Origin: Tenebrio molitor
Taxonomy: Eukaryota > Arthropoda > Insecta > Coleoptera > Tenebrionidae
NCBI RefSeq assembly: GCF_963966145.1
Contig: NC_091052.1
Span: 3,720,001 to 3,784,000, forward strand
Direction: 5' to 3'
DNA: 64,000 nt
Part shown: piece by piece, positions 23,309 through 34,700 of the stretch
Numbering within the stretch: position 1 is the stretch's first letter
Layout: each line of letters begins with the position of its first letter
Made by a program: the position numbers and the translations under genes
The notes under the pieces: model-generated
What the model was told of the DNA's origin: nothing
The model's database searches: none
What the model saw: only the letters and a program-made list of their open reading frames with translations

Positions 23309-23845
23309 ACGTCCTATGTTTCAACAATATTGTGTTTTATACCTATTTCTTTGCACATAATAAAAATGTAATTTTTATAATTCAATCGCCGTGCATTTAT
23401 TTTTATTAATACTATTTTCATCGGCACAGTAATGATGACAGGAAGTTACTGTGCTTTTTTAAATACCCCGCCTATACTCAAAACAGCTTTGATTGGTGCA
23501 TTATATTACTAGTCTTTTCGATTGGTCGTTTTAAATCAGGTGACCTCCTGGCATAAACAGAGCGGATGTGACCGACGCATACGAATTCTTGAACGGTCAA
23601 ACTCTGAAACGTCAAATTTTGACAGTTGCGTGAGGGATCGTAGACAAAGGTACAGAGTGGATAAACATCGACTTCCTGGGCGTTAATTGTGTTCCCATTG
23701 CAGTTCTCACGAGTTCATTGTCGCAGTGTTAACATCTTCGCATACCTTTTTGTGCATTTTAGTGCGGTGTTTGTAGCCGCGCCCAGTTTTTAAATCAGTG
23801 TTTTACCTACATTCTGCCACCATAGGCCTATCAGATACAGCTTTA
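23309..23845. other. ARH3 3' end and G-gamma promoter/5' UTR
   Basis: AT-rich ARH3 3' end with AATAAA near 23358, then a more GC-balanced stretch from about 23500 that should hold the promoter and 5' UTR of the gamma-subunit gene. A GATTGG (inverted CCAAT) occurs at about 23491 and again at about 23520. No other gene is seen. Confidence 0.5.
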
Positions 23846-24058
23846 ATGGACATGGTTGTCTCAAATCTGCAACAACAACGCGCTACAACCGAGCAGCTTA
23901 GGCGCGAAGCTGCAATTAAACGATTACCAGTGTCGTTAGCTGTGGCGGATATTATTAAATACATCACTGAACATGAGCAAGATGATTGTCTTCTTGTGGG
24001 CTTCTCCAGTCAGCGCGTCAATCCTTTCAGGGAGAAAGCACCCTGCACTCTCTTGTAA
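23846..24058 (+). CDS. Ggamma1: Heterotrimeric G protein gamma subunit (G-gamma 1 type)
   Basis: Obligate partner of G-beta at the plasma membrane, acting in GPCR signalling. Single coding exon of 70 residues, the usual length for animal gamma subunits. The coiled-coil N-terminus (SNLQQQRATTEQLRREA) is followed by the conserved HEQDDCLLVGFSSQRVNPF loop and the KAPCTLL tail. The terminal CAAX box (CTLL) ends in Leu and predicts geranylgeranylation. An in-frame extension upstream (from 23798) is rejected because ATG 23846 gives the family length. AATAAA follows near 24163. Confidence 0.95.
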   Translation: MDMVVSNLQQQRATTEQLRREAAIKRLPVSLAVADIIKYITEHEQDDCLLVGFSSQRVNPFREKAPCTLL

Positions 24059-24795
24059 ATTGCGACACGTCGATGTTTAGGTGTAAGAGCTTTCTCATTT
24101 AAATAACATTAAGTCTTCATGTATTGCTATGTGTAATCTAAGTTTGTAATCAGTTGTATTAATAAATTAATTATTGTAAGGCGATTTTTTTTTTTTTGGG
24201 AGGTGGGGATAATCAAAAAAGACGTTAACAACTAAATTTTATTGTTAAATTGTATACAAGTATAGGGTTATTATATTCCAGCTTACATAGTAAAAATTAT
24301 CAATAAGTTTATAGTAAAACGACATGAATGAGACATTTCTCTTGTTAGTGAATTTTGAACAGGGATATTACTAATTCAAAAAGTCAAGTTCTATGAACTA
24401 CAGTTGATTTATCACAGCTAAGGTAACATGCTTAATTCACTAATAAGAGTTTTTTTATTAAAAACATGAACTTGTTGTATAACATGAATTATACAAGGTG
24501 GGAGTGAATATAATGTGTAGGATTGTGAAACGTGCCCTTATCGTGAAAGAGTCCTATTGTTGCGTTGTTAGAATTTTTGTGTTACCAACGTTGCTTGGTG
24601 TTAATGTAAACGTGGCTGTGCGGTGATTGAGCAATCGGGTTATGCCAGGACAGTAATTTATTGGCAAATCAGTCTTATTCAAATATTTGGGGTATGTGAG
24701 GCAACCCTACGAACAAGAAAGATCACACTCATCGCAGCGGCAAAAAACCGACTTACATTTCAGAAAGGGATTTCCATTACATCATCAATTATGGA
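24059..24795. other. Convergent 3' region of G-gamma and the ICAD-like gene
   Basis: Contains the G-gamma 3' UTR, a poly-T tract at about 24186-24198 and the 3' flank of the minus-strand ICAD-like gene. Two short open frames at 24623-24971 overlap that gene's antisense strand and are not credible. Confidence 0.5.
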
Positions 24796-25359
24796 TCAGT
24801 TGGTCTCCCCAGACTCTGCCTCCTTTTCCTGGTAAAGCCTCAATAAATCCATGGCATCTTGCGCTTGCCGCTTCTCACTCAGAAATCTCCCTGACGCCTC
24901 TTTCAGTTGCTCAAGAAAAATTTTATCAGGAAAGGTTATGTCCACAAGAGAATCAGGGTCCATATCACTGAGCAATTCCAGCTCCGCGCCCCCGAGCAAA
25001 GATACGTGGCATAAATTGTGTTTTAGTTTACCAACGAGTCCGGCTAGTTCGGCGCCTCCTTTGCCGTCGTCGGTTTGGTCGTTGGAGAGGCGGCATGGAG
25101 GCGCCGGCGGCAGCCACTTTTGAACACCGTTCAACACCATAAGACTTGTATGCGGCTCTAGTGTGGCGAAATATTCTTCGTCGTCGATTTCGGTGCCGTC
25201 TATTTCGAGGACGACGGTTATCTCGCCCGATACGTTTAACTTTTCGATGACTTTTGAGGTTAGGTCCTCGAGACTAGCGGCGACAACCCCCTTTTTCGTT
25301 TCTCGCGTTGAATCGGTGATTTTGAAAGGTTTGCCTTGTGGAATACTTGTATCTTCCAT
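24796..25359 (-). CDS. CIDE-N domain protein, DFF45/ICAD-like
   Basis: Likely inhibitor/chaperone of the caspase-activated DNase (DFF40/CAD). In apoptosis, caspases cut ICAD and free the nuclease. Single exon, 187 residues. Residues about 9-82 are a CIDE-N fold (KPFKITDSTRETKKGVVAAS, then VVLEIDGTEIDDEEYFATL). A linker follows, then a helical C-terminal domain from about 104 (ELAGLVGKLKHNLCHVSL to DAMDLLRLYQEKE) resembling the DFF45 C-terminal domain. It is shorter than human DFF45 (331 residues); the middle domain is reduced. The linker contains DQTD at 94-97, a DxxD caspase-type motif. The closest insect relatives are the Drep proteins of Drosophila, but I cannot say which one. Its coding sequence is more GC-rich than its surroundings. 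Confidence 0.85.
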   Translation of the reverse strand: MEDTSIPQGKPFKITDSTRETKKGVVAASLEDLTSKVIEKLNVSGEITVVLEIDGTEIDDEEYFATLEPHTSLMVLNGVQKWLPPAPPCRLSNDQTDDGKGGAELAGLVGKLKHNLCHVSLLGGAELELLSDMDPDSLVDITFPDKIFLEQLKEASGRFLSEKRQAQDAMDLLRLYQEKEAESGETN

Positions 25360-28300
25360 TGTATGTGACCACTGTTTACATTTAAAAGGGAGTCGTGTGC
25401 GAACTGTACCGATTCTTTGTTTGAAATGGGGTTGCCGCCCTAACTACGACTATACATGCATGACTGTATGACTGGTTGCCTGTGCGCATGGCGTACAAAG
25501 GGTCAAGTCCGGTCATGTAGTTCGATCAATAGTAGGAGACAGGACCGAACTTGAGATGCCCCTGCGAATATTATGCATTCCTGCGCAACTATAGAAACTT
25601 ATGAAACATCATTTTTAAATCGAAAAAATACACCAAACATCTCCAGGATGGATATAATAATTGATATCATTTTAAATCCTTTCTGCCATTTTAAAAACTC
25701 GTCAAAAAATAAAAAACAAAAATTGCGTCTTGATCCTACATTAAATTATACCTGAAAATTCGGTCGTTTCCTATCTTTGAGAACAGTAATAAACTCTCCA
25801 AATAATCTTTACTTTAAAAATTAAAGGTTTTGGGTACGGGGACAATATATTGCCTAGTTCCGGCTCTGAACATCCTAGACCTTTCCAGACACAAAAACGA
25901 ACAATAACACGCCGGTCCATGTGGAATATTTAAGCAAGACCTGCGACGTTCATTTAACTTAATTCGCTTAGTTCTTCGTTAATTAACGAAAGATGAGTTT
26001 CAGTGTGATCACTGCAAACTGTTATTAGGTTTGAAGAAACTCGGTGTGATTTTTTCCGAAGTTAGATATAAGACATGGCGGGAGAGGATTAGATAGATAT
26101 TAAAAACGAGATTAAACCGCTTTCTCCAATAATTGCTTTTTGTCTCAATTTTGTACACGCTCCCCCGGTGATTAATTTTCTTTTCATAGCGCGGTTATGT
26201 TCAAACAATATGGAACAATTAATTTTTTTGGGCTGTATAACGATATTGTTGTCGTGATAAATTACTCCGGGACAATAAGAATTTAACTGAAGACTCGACA
26301 GCAAAGCAAAAAAAATGTAATTAAATACCTACAAAATGACTGTCATATCGTGTTCATTCTAATCTGCCATTTCATTATGTGGAAGAAGCCGCAGCGCAAT
26401 TTTCTGTTTTTATGGTTAAGACGGATTAACTTTTTGTCATAGCAAAATTACTGTATTTGTAGTTGTTTCACTGTCATCAGGATAATTAGGTATGATGAGT
26501 TTTGGTGCGAAAGTAATTTTGTAATAAATTTTCATTTGTTGTTTTAGCAGTGAAAATAACATTTGTCCCCGCACACAAACCTCGTTTACCTCAGGGAATC
26601 AAAGTAATGGATATGCTTTGAAGCAAGGAACCTGCAAAATAAATATAAATTTTTTACGAAGCGGAGAAAATGAAATCGGTTGCGACGATCGAACACATCG
26701 AAATTGTAAAAGCGAATTATTGAAGATTGCGCGTCTGCAGAAATTAAACCTTTGAATTTCAGGTACTGAACTATTAGCATAACGGTAGTAAAACTCCTTC
26801 CTTCCATAGAGGAAGAATTGGCCCGCTGAGATTCTATTTCGGCTTTATTAATGTGTCCTGTTCCGATTCTCGCTAGATCCTAACATACATTTTCCTCCCG
26901 CAAGTCTGAAACTAATCCATAAATTTTCAGGAAATGACAAAACATGACTAAACTTCGGTATTGATAGTGTTGGTTTTGGCAGTCAGCAGTTTAATTATTC
27001 AAGAGAAGCTATAAATGACATAACACATTGTTTGTCTACTTAATTGTGTGGTTACAAGTTTCAATGATACATTGACTGAAAATAACGAAACTGAAATCTC
27101 CACTTTTATATTTTTGTAGAAACGCAAATTTCAGCGAAAACATTCTCCGAGTGGCTCGTTCCAAAGCAAGATAATGAGATTGAGCAATGACAATATTCAT
27201 GTGAGAGCTTTTGGGTTACTATTGAAATTGTGTTCGTATTGTTTCTGTAATCATCTCGTTCGAAATTCAGTAGCAGTAGGGTTGAGTCCTTGAAATTTCG
27301 TTTGACAGAGAGTGAGAGTACAGTCGAATAAATGTTATTTTAGCTTCGCCAAAATGAATCCTGGTAACTGAAGACATTCTGGAGATTTCCTTGTGATTTC
27401 GAGGAATGTCGGGTTTAAATTTACCACAAGATAACATTAATTAGTTTAGTTTGTCCGTCGTTCCAAGTCAAAGTCTTGGAAAATCTAAGATTCTTCAAAC
27501 AACTTTCTCAAATGTCACTCTCCCAAATTTGCGATATAACCTCACATTCTTATTTTTATTTAATTCGATCACTTTAAGAAGACAACTGTTACGTTCGTTT
27601 TCATATAAACTTCACATCCAACATTCCGTCGCTTGTTAGTGGCACGTATCATTTTTTGTTATCTTTGGACTTTCTATAACTTCAAAATGATATTTTCTGG
27701 GAATGTGAAATGAGATAAAGGACAGGTCGTTGATGGAATTTTGTTCGGTGCCGTAGACGCTGCTAAATGTACATAAGGACGTCGTTCGTGATGTGGAATT
27801 TGATAATCGGGGGTATTATAAAGCAAACTTTATCCTAATTTTTTTCAAACAACTCTTCAACTCCAACATTGTTTGCTGAAAATGATTAATTAATTATTTT
27901 CCAGCCAACACGATCTCGTACAATCCAAGATTGTAATAATTAACTGCATTGTTAAGAAAAGTTCTTTTGGCAGCTTTGAAGAGACTCCGTTGATTTGTTT
28001 TTGAACTTTCACTGCAGGAAAAGTGGTACACGTACAGTTGGCCTTTGGAGGAACATATCATGAATAACTAAATTAAGGAGACCGCTCGACAAAAGTGCGC
28101 CGAGTACAGTTTCAAAAGAACAGTTCTAGGACGCAGATAATTAAAGATGATAATAATAATTTCGGCGGTAAAGTTTTGGGATGAGACGAAAACTTTTAAC
28201 ATGGGGCGCAAGTTAATCTCGTGACGACAGTCCTCCTGTACTCCACCCTGGTAATTACTCGTGTGCTGAATAAGCATTTATGTTCCATCAAGCAAGACCG

Positions 28301-28729
28301 AAATTTACTGACACTAGCATATGTCAAGCGCCATCCATGCTAACAATGTTGTGAATAATTAAAATTCAATCCCCAACACTATTAAACTTCGTAATTTGTT
28401 TCAAGTTTGGGTTGTTAGTTGAGCACGAGGGAAAAGATAAAACTTGGTTCGATATAAATTATTTATTGATTATAGGAAAATCACATGTTCGTTTTTGCGG
28501 CATAAATAGCTCAGTTTAATGTACAACGCCGTCCTTGTCATTAATCTCGGCACGTTTATACTGACAAATCCCACGAGATGGATGGATTTGTTCGAAATAA
28601 TTACAACGAATTTGTTCGCTACCAACAGTTTTGTAAAAGGTTACTAGTCTACTTACAAAATGAAACTGTATTATATGCTACAGTTGACAAAAATAAAATC
28701 TAATAAGACTTTCTGCCGTGGTCCTTGTT
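25360..28729. other. Intergenic region with no recognised gene
   Basis: About 3.4 kb. The first 200 bases should hold the ICAD-like promoter and the last few hundred the 3' end of the dehydrogenase-like gene. Open frames at 25573, 26089, 26586, 27451 and 28068 are short, on both strands and without family motifs. No repeat or RNA gene is recognised. Confidence 0.45.
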
Positions 28730-31700
28730 TTAGGAGTAGATGATGTCGTAGAAAGAACTCGGGAAGTGGTCGGCGATGAAGGCTTGAATTTTTTCTCGGC
28801 GGGTCACAGGGGTGTATCTTGCAAGCGGGAACGTGCGAATAATAGAATCGTTCAAGGCACGAAGTACAGGAGATAAATCGGCATCCTGTAAATTAAATAC
28901 ACCAATAAAAACTGTAAAAATAACGTTTAAAACAATGCACAAATGCTTCATCAATCATAATATATCACGAAGCTTCAGCCGCAAGCGCGCTTTTTTATTT
29001 ACACCACCACCGCATCGTCTAAAAAAATAAAATAGCAATATCCTGTTTTTTCCGGAGTGTATATTTTAAAGAGATGAGTCCTTTTTTTAGTTCCGCTGGG
29101 ACGTCTATGCCGTTTAAAATTTTACATAAATCCATTAGAACGGAGAAGTCTGGCGAACTTCATGACTCCCGGAGGTTTGCAAATTGTCGACGTTGTTGTG
29201 CATGTGAACAGGTGCACGGACGCTTATTATTCCAGAAATGTCTGACAGGTCTGGAAATAATGGTTTTATCCGGAGATATTTTTCTTTTCTCTACGTCTTC
29301 ATCTCAAGATTGTCGTTTCTAATACACCAAACATTGACGAATGTTGTTGTGGATCGGAAGTTTTATTGCTAGGATGAAGACAGTTTAGCCGGAATTATTT
29401 TTGGATCTGCCGGAAAACAAGAAAAATGGAAATTTTTACCGACGTCGTTAAAGAAATGCGATTCGTCGCCTACCTGCCAAAATTTTTTTATGGTGAATAT
29501 TGATTAGCCAGTGTTTAATTTAGTGTCGTGAAAACACGCTCCAGGAAAGCTGTGAGGTATAATGATTTTACCCCCCACGCGTACATTCAAGATTATTGGA
29601 AGTTTGTGCAGTTTAAAATTAATTTGAATTTCGACGGGTTATGGAAAATTCGAGGCATTTTAACTGTGAACAAAAATGTTTCACATCATCTTTAATTAGC
29701 TCTTTTCAAACGAGGATTAACAGGATAAACTCGGGGTGCGAATTTTGTTGAAAATATTATCTGAAATTCGTGTTTCATAAAGTTAACTTTCGGTCGAAAA
29801 GAGGTGAGTTATTTAGCGAGTTCGGGCTGAAAGCCCTGAAAATCCTACTGTTATACAGTTATGGATTTATGTGTCTATCGTTTTTTCTTTCCCCGGGAAT
29901 CTCAGATTTACTCCAGTTAGAAATACCTATATACGAGATTGAACGAAATTAAAACGACCTTTGAAGTTAGTTACGCAGTATCGTGTTACTTTAAGTTTCA
30001 GCATTATTGCGGGAACGTGGAGGTAAAGTTAAACGAAGTTTCATGTCTTCCTAGTATCGCTCATTTCTAGAATATCATCTTCGACATTGCAAATTAATTG
30101 TGTACAACTCCTGCTGAGTACATATCATATCTCATATATCTTACATGCACATACGTACGAGCGGGGAACTACACAACTGCCCGAGGACAACAAGTTTCTT
30201 ATATTCTGTTTGTATTTTTTGTTTTTTCATTAACGATGTTATATTCGCAAAATACAGGATATATTATCATACAAACTTTAACCGGTGGTAGATTCCGAGC
30301 CCTAGACACTCTTACAAAAATATCTAGGTTCTAACGTTAAAATTGTTGAAGATATTATGACATTCATGACATCTATTTAAATTTTACCTCGTAGTAGGCG
30401 TTGAAGTGTCGATTGTGAACGCACCACTCGTGTAAAACGTAGCTGATCCGTGATCCGTAACCTGTATAGTGCGTTCAAAATCGACTCTTCAACGCCTACT
30501 ATGAGGTGAAATGTAAAAAAAACACCCGATATTAACGGGGCTAAAATTTACAAAAAACATTAAAAAAACATACACTGTTTTGTTTCGTATATTTTATTTT
30601 GGCTTGATCCAAAATAAGTGCCGTCAAATTGACTGACGTTTTCAAAATTTCTCTTCGTTTTTTCACAATTTCATTTAACCAAACGAATGAAATTTATGTC
30701 AAAATTTACGAAACTGCAACGCTAACCATGTTTATGTTTTTTTAAATCTAAACAAAAATCCACGTTAACTTTGGAAATGTATTGTGGGTTGCCTTTTCAA
30801 TCGCGTCGGGCTCATTATCACTCGTGAAATACCCTGTATAATTTTTCTAATGAAAGCGGAAGAATGCTGTGTGTCTGTAATAGTTTTTTCAAAATAATAC
30901 TAGAATATGTAAAGTAAATAAAATGTTTTATTACTGCCGAGGGATGGACAAATGGTCCAGGCGTGAAGTGCCGCGGTCAGCTAAAGAGCGAGGCAGGAAT
31001 GAAACATTTCGCCGAGGTATGCATACTATTTTACTTATAACAATTAATTATCTTTTGTACAAAAATTATGAAACAATAATATTTTTGCGAAAATCTGTTT
31101 ATGGATATGGCAATAATATTGTATTTAATAGTAATTTGTCATGTTCTTCAGTCCGTGCGAGTTGAAATTATGTATGTTTAAAATGATACGGAGCTGGATG
31201 CATATCGCCAAATATAAGAGAAGAAAATAAAATGAATATTAAAAAAACACGAATTTAGACGTTTTCTTTCAACCTACAAAGACAATTTTCTACCCGAGTA
31301 GAAAATAACAGCGAGTAATAACTTTCTTTCAAACTTCTTAAATGCCAGCAATAAAGTCGTTACATGTATTGTTGGAAATAAAAATTTATCCTTACCTATC
31401 TAAATACGTATCTACACTGTGATGTTTTCATGATGCGATAAAAACTGTATAACAATAAAGTTTAATTAAACATTGGTTTATGTAATGTCTAATAAAATAA
31501 ACAAATTACAAGCGATGGATCTGATTTTTATTTGCCTTTGTCCGTTCCAATTTGTACTATATTGTATTATTGTACTATTAACGAATAGTTGACTTTTGTT
31601 ACGTATTTTGCCCACGAAAACAGTTTTGACCAGGTTCTTCACAATACACTGAGGTGAGTTATTGTCAAAAAAAATGCATAATGCCTAAAAAGTTTTTTTC

Positions 31701-34700
31701 AAACACCTTTACTGATCAGAAACATTAATTTTCGAACAACGTGTAGGTATAAATCAATCTTGTCCAATAGCGTAAAATGCCCTTTACTTCATTTTAAAAA
31801 TTATTATTAGAGTCTCGTTTAAAATCAATCTGAATTTCCGAACAGAGACCAATTAAATCTCACTTTTTAGAAATTGCCCGTTCACAAATGTTTCAATTTT
31901 ATTGTGTTATCCACGTTGCTTATTACGTAATCTGTGAACGTAACGTGCATTTTGTGTTGACAAGAAAACAAATAAATCTAAGAAATGCCTTCAAAACACG
32001 TAGTAAATTACCCGGATCAATAGAAAATCAAATCAAAAACACTGGAAATAAATCAGGGAGAATTGACGTTTATACCGTCCTTAAATTGTGAGCGCTGCAG
32101 AAATTCTTCACTGCATTTTATGTTTCGCTTGAAAATGTGTCGTGTACGTCGGTTTTAAAATCATGCGTTGGCACTTTGCTTCCGTTACATTTACGTTATT
32201 AGTTCCGGTCTGAATGGCACCATTTTTAAGATTTCCCAAAACTGTAGCAAAAAGATGAAATTGTCGTTTGCAATTAACGTAAATGAATTAGCACCCCGTG
32301 ATGCCAATATTTATTACGGAGGTCGCGCCATAATGCCAGGAGTAGTAATTAAAAGTAATGATTGCAGAGCCGGTTGTCGGTCAAATTAATTATGAGTAAT
32401 AGACTTTCGATAAATTAGAGATCCTTTGTGGTGTACGAGGGCGGTAATAAATGAATTGTTTTTGATGCGTCAAATGTCAACAGTCATCTACGAGAAGCTT
32501 TTAACCGCGCGCTTTAATCATCTAATGCGGCACAGCGGATCACGAATTCTTCTTCCATTACATAATTTCGTCGCTCCTGTCAATATCGCCTGATTTGAAT
32601 ATCGAGGTCGTACAAACCTGGCATTTTGTGTATTTCGCTTCCAAGCTCCTGACCGCAGTCTCGAAGTAATCCTTTCCGTATTCGATCTTCTGCTCCTGAC
32701 ACAGCTGCGCCCACATATCTCTAGCTTGCTCCAGAATAACTTGATCGGACAACCACGAATTGCCAGCGGTGAATTCTCCAGGTGCCACCACGACCACATC
32801 CACGCCGCGGCTCCTCAACTCCTTCCGCAAGCATTCAGCCTGGGCTTCGATGGCCGCCAGCAGACCGCAATGGATACCCCTGACGGGGGAGGCGACTTTG
32901 CACAGGCCGGACGACATCATGATGATGCGGCCGCGGGCTCGGCGAATTAGAGGCAGCATCACCTGGGTCACTCTGGTGGGGCCGAGAAGGTTGATCTCTG
33001 TCGCTTTTTTGATGACCTGGAACGACGCGAATAAACATAAAAGATGGCGCATAAAAGCGTGTTTCGACAATTTTTTAAGGGAGATTGAGACGACATAAAA
33101 CGGGTTATGCGGTCGTTTATTCGATGCCAGGTGAGATGAGTTTAAGCTCTGGAGATTTCTGACGTAATGGAATTCGCGAACCGGAATATTCAATTATCGA
33201 AACAACAAACAATTACTCAGGGGCTGAGGAGAAGAAGGGTGGGTTAGGGGGAGTACCTCGGCGAAACATGAATTCACCTGTGAGGACGATTTAATAAATA
33301 AGCGTCGCTTTGCTCCAACACTTGTTCCGACTTGGGTCGAAGATTTTATATTAATTTTAAAACTTTTAAGGACATCAGTGTTAAGCTATCGAGAAATGTG
33401 CTTCGACAAGCGTTATAAAATCGTAAAGTTCGATTAAATGTCACCGGAGGTATAAGTATAGGTAATATATTAATAAAATTTAGATTTTCAGTTTCGTAAA
33501 AATTACATCACCTGTGGTGGGACAGTTCAAAGGAGAATAAGGTCTTTTATGGGTTTTTTCACATCATGATCTCATAAAAGTAGTGGCCGCAGATAATTCC
33601 ACTTTTGTCTGACATTTACGTCTTCTATAATTAATACTGAGATTATTTAAATGTCAGGCTTTATTAAATTCACCAAACATTTCGACCAAAATTTCCAGAG
33701 TTGTAGGAGTTACGTAAACTTGATAACAATTAATATCCGTTCCGTCATTAATTATTTCAGTAATGGTTTTCGAATACATTTGATACGAAAGCTGCGCCAT
33801 AACAACAAAATCTATTCCGGAATTTAATGTTACGCCACTTTCTCGTTTTGAGAAGAAGATACACAAAGCAAAACCCCGCAGAAAGCTCTGTGTCTTTTTA
33901 TGATCATCCACCGCACATTGTCTTTTGTGGCTTTTATACGCCTCGATATAAAATAAAGACGACAACATTTAAGGGACTTATGACGAGAGCATCGTTATTG
34001 AATCGAAATAGATAAGCACGGTCCGGTTTTTGCATGGAGTGAGCTTTGAGACTGTTACGTATCCAAGCTCAAATGGTACAGGAAGAAATACGGATCGCGT
34101 TCCCGATCCTAAAGCGTGATCCTGCCAAATCTTTTTCAGATCATTTGCATGAACGCACAAAGGAATCTGGATATAGATAGACATACGTAAGAAGGTTAAA
34201 AAGCACATGTGAAACTTTTTCCAGAAACATACGAGATGTATTGCGGAATGAGTGGAATGTTTGTTTAGATTTTTATGTCAATTTATTTTAATTCAGTCCA
34301 TTTGAAATTTATTATGTTAATTCGTGGGGTTTATTTAAGTAGAAAATAAATAGCCCCACTAATTTAACTGTTTATTTAAAAATGACGAGCGGTGAAAAGC
34401 TGCTAGAATTATAAACAGACGTTGAATGATTCTATTATTAAATTCACGCCAAATGGAACTTGTAAAAATATCAATGAGATTTTCGAGAAAATGGAGACTG
34501 GCAACAAATGTTAATAAAACTGTAATTATTTTATTTTTTCGTTTCCTTCCCTCTCGCTACATTGCTTTCGAATTTTACATCCCACTGATCACGTAATTAC
34601 ATTATAAGAAAATTCATCTTTGGAGTGTATTAAATTAGCTGTTAGGGCGCCCGTTGAAAGGACACTTAAGAAACTTGCCTAATGGATTGTTTGTAATGAA

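Noticed and set aside
28730..28954. Apparent small secreted protein (MMKHLCIVLNVIFTVFIGVF...) on the minus strand
   Set aside because: The hydrophobic start is intron sequence open by chance. A TTTACAG acceptor at 28886-28892 precedes the part that matches the SDR C-terminus (SPVLRALND...RTFPLARYTP), so this is the last exon of the SDR-like gene.
33654..33968. 104-codon minus-strand ORF in intron 2 of the SDR-like gene
   Set aside because: No recognised family, start codon not well placed, and an ORF of this length can arise by chance.
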